Source: JAWKWH01 sp963669415
GTDB taxonomy: Bacteria; Pseudomonadota; Alphaproteobacteria; Rhizobiales; Rhizobiaceae
Direction of reading: 5' to 3'
NCBI GenBank assembly: GCA_963669415.2
Contig: CAXXPS010000002.1
Location: 1,612,001-1,676,000, forward strand
DNA length: 64,000 nt
In this document: positions 62,653 to 64,000 of the stretch, in pieces
How positions within the stretch are numbered: the stretch's first letter is position 1
Layout of the letters: every line of letters starts with the position of its first letter
The notes under the pieces: generated by a model
What the model was told of the DNA's origin: nothing
Database searches by the model: none
What the model saw: the letters and a program-made list of their open reading frames with translations, nothing else
Made by a program: the position numbers and the translations under genes

Positions 62653-63499
62653 TCTGCTTGAGCCGTTTTCCTATTCCTACATGGTGAACGCCATGTGGGT
62701 ATCGTCGCTGGTCGGTGGCGTTTGTGCATTTCTGTCGGCTTACTTGATGCTCAAAGGCTGGTCGCTGGTTGGCGATGCGCTTTCACACTCCATCGTGCCT
62801 GGTGTCGCCGGCGCTTACATGCTGGGTTTACCATTTTCTATCGGCGCATTCTTTGCCGGGGGTTTGGCGGCCGGCGCAATCCTGTTTCTCAACCAGCGAA
62901 CAAAGCTGCGCCAGGACGCGATTATCGGCTTGATTTTCACGTCCTTCTTTGGCCTTGGCCTGTTCATGGTCTCTCTGTCACCAGCCTCGGTCAGCGTTGA
63001 AACCATCGTGCTTGGAAACGTGCTTGCCATCACGCCCGCCGATACGCTGCAGCTGGTCATCATCGGTGGCGTGACGCTGGCAATCCTGCTGGTAAAATGG
63101 AAGGACCTGATGGTGACCTTCTTTGACGAGAATCATGCCCGGTCCATCGGTCTCAATCCGGATTGGCTGAAAGTCCTGTTTTTCACACTGCTCAGCGCGT
63201 CCACGGTTGCCGCACTTCAGACTGTCGGGGCATTCTTAGTAATCGCAATGGTGGTAACCCCCGGAGCCACGGCCTATTTGCTGACTGACCGGTTTCCGAG
63301 GCTGATTGCGATCAGCGTTGGAATCGGTGCGGCGAGCAGTTTTATCGGTGCGTATGCCAGCTATTTCTTCGATGGCGCCACGGGCGGTATCATTGTCATG
63401 CTGCAGACAATCATCTTTCTCTTCGCTTTTTTCCTGGCGCCGAAACACGGTTATCTGGCGGCCCGCCGCAGGGCGCGCGAGGCGCTGGAGGCCTCGTAA
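62645..63499 (+). CDS. sitC: Manganese/iron ABC transporter permease SitC
   Basis: A 284-residue permease with about eight membrane helices. GGVCAFLSAYLMLKGWSLVGDALSHSIVPGVAGAYMLG is the hallmark of the ABC-3 family, and FDENHARSIGLNPDWLKVLFFTLLSASTVAALQTVGAFLVIAMVVTPGATAYLL holds the coupling region. The start ATG lies in the sitB stop region (8-bp overlap); longer upstream readings are out of register with the family. Confidence 0.94.
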   Translation: MINLLEPFSYSYMVNAMWVSSLVGGVCAFLSAYLMLKGWSLVGDALSHSIVPGVAGAYMLGLPFSIGAFFAGGLAAGAILFLNQRTKLRQDAIIGLIFTSFFGLGLFMVSLSPASVSVETIVLGNVLAITPADTLQLVIIGGVTLAILLVKWKDLMVTFFDENHARSIGLNPDWLKVLFFTLLSASTVAALQTVGAFLVIAMVVTPGATAYLLTDRFPRLIAISVGIGAASSFIGAYASYFFDGATGGIIVMLQTIIFLFAFFLAPKHGYLAARRRAREALEAS

Positions 63500-64000
63500 T
63501 GGTGGAATTGCTTGATCAGGCTTTGCTGCCCTTTGCGTTTCCGTTCATGCGGCAGGCATTTGCCATCAGTCTGCTTGTCGCAATTCCGGCGGCGCTTTTA
63601 TCCTGCTATCTGGTTTTGAAGGGCTGGTCGCTGATGGGCGATGCCGTGTCCCACGCGGTTCTGCCGGGCATTGCACTTGCATACATAACCGGCATTCCGG
63701 TCGCTGTAGGGGCATTTGCCGCCGGCATGTTCTGCGCCATTTCGACCGGCTTTCTGTCCGAGAACAGTCGCGTAAAGGAAGACACGATCATGGGCGTCGT
63801 GTTTTCCGGAATGTTTGGCCTGGGCATTGTTTTGAACACGAGTGTCCAGACCGGGGTGCATCTGCACCACATATTGTTTGGCGACATGCTTGGGGTGACC
63901 TGGCGCGATGTTATCGAAACCGGCTCCATCGCCGTTGTCGTCGTGGTGGCGATTGCCGGCAAATGGCGCGATCTGCTGCTGCATGCGTTCGACGGTCAAC
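63499..64000 (+). CDS. sitD: Manganese/iron ABC transporter permease SitD, 5' part (runs off the right edge)
   Basis: The first 167 codons of a second ABC-3 family permease, cut by the window end. It opens VELLDQALLPFAFPFMRQAF and carries SCYLVLKGWSLMGDAVSHAVLPGIALAYITG, the paralogue of the SitC hallmark. VYLHH-like HLHHILFGDMLGV lies near the cut. Its ATG overlaps the sitC stop by one base (TAATG), the tight packing of the sit operon. SitC and SitD are thought to form a heterodimeric channel. Confidence 0.92.
   Translation, partial: MVELLDQALLPFAFPFMRQAFAISLLVAIPAALLSCYLVLKGWSLMGDAVSHAVLPGIALAYITGIPVAVGAFAAGMFCAISTGFLSENSRVKEDTIMGVVFSGMFGLGIVLNTSVQTGVHLHHILFGDMLGVTWRDVIETGSIAVVVVVAIAGKWRDLLLHAFDGQ

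Noticed and set aside
1..64000. CRISPR arrays, tRNA or rRNA genes, insertion sequences, prophage
   Set aside because: No regularly spaced repeats, transposase or integrase reading, or cloverleaf-like stretch was seen while reading both strands; short non-coding RNAs cannot be excluded by eye.

Overview
The window reads as chromosomal DNA of an alphaproteobacterium of the order Hyphomicrobiales (Rhizobiales). The markers are a PodJ-type polarity protein, a Mur/Fur regulator divergent from sitABCD, a second-type RpoH with an EcfG-like promoter, DUF2093 and DUF2852 proteins, an aa3-oxidase subunit IV, a split PntA, and the four-gene ligase-associated DNA repair set. Moderate GC content and many sarcosine, acyl-CoA and TRAP/HAAT genes would suit a marine or host-associated member, but the genus cannot be fixed from this. 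Gene packing is dense, with many 1-8 bp overlaps. No rRNA, tRNA, CRISPR, prophage or insertion sequence was recognised.

Layout. 0-9 kb: 5' end of infC (ATT start), an ABHD10-like hydrolase, DUF2852, a YgjP-type metallohydrolase, an overlooked small lipoprotein, an SRPBCC protein, a secreted beta-propeller protein, rpoH, DUF2093, lpxK, a thioesterase-fold protein and a sterol-desaturase-family hydroxylase. 9.3-17.1 kb: a leftward fatty-acid beta-oxidation operon (two acyl-CoA dehydrogenases, GST, fadA, fadB) with a MerR regulator at its head and two matching palindromes that look like its operators. 17.7-23.6 kb: podJ, with fresh internal repeats and a CtrA-like site upstream, then a TauE/TIGR02186 pair. 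23.7-29.6 kb: pdeM-lhr facing away from exonuclease-ligase. 30.7-36.3 kb: sarcosine oxidase operon soxB-X-soxD-soxA-soxG, interrupted by an extra secreted protein. 36.4-43.1 kb: DUF4399, rpsU, a TPR lipoprotein, the transhydrogenase operon (pntA1-pntA2-pntB), cox subunit IV, LysR and a small DUF1127-like ORF. 43.1-50.3 kb: a HAAT (Liv-type) ABC importer co-transcribed with an acyl-CoA synthetase. 50.5-60.2 kb: a FeeM-like N-acyltransferase, a GGDEF/EAL protein, a fused indolepyruvate oxidoreductase and a TRAP transporter without its binding protein. 60.2-64 kb: mur and sitABCD; sitD runs off the edge.

How parts may work together. The 9-17 kb operon carries acyl-CoA dehydrogenation, hydration/dehydrogenation and thiolysis, probably switched by the MerR protein. 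The 43-57 kb stretch combines an acid importer, a CoA ligase and a 2-oxoacid:ferredoxin oxidoreductase; use of aromatic or branched acids is plausible but inferred. The 60-64 kb block is Mn(II) uptake under Mur control. The most unusual items are the FeeM-like enzyme beside a c-di-GMP protein, the extra gene in the sox operon, the MerR operator pair, the low-complexity tail on the TRAP large permease, and two genes that ordinary ORF calling misses (infC from ATT; a 42-residue lipoprotein from GTG).
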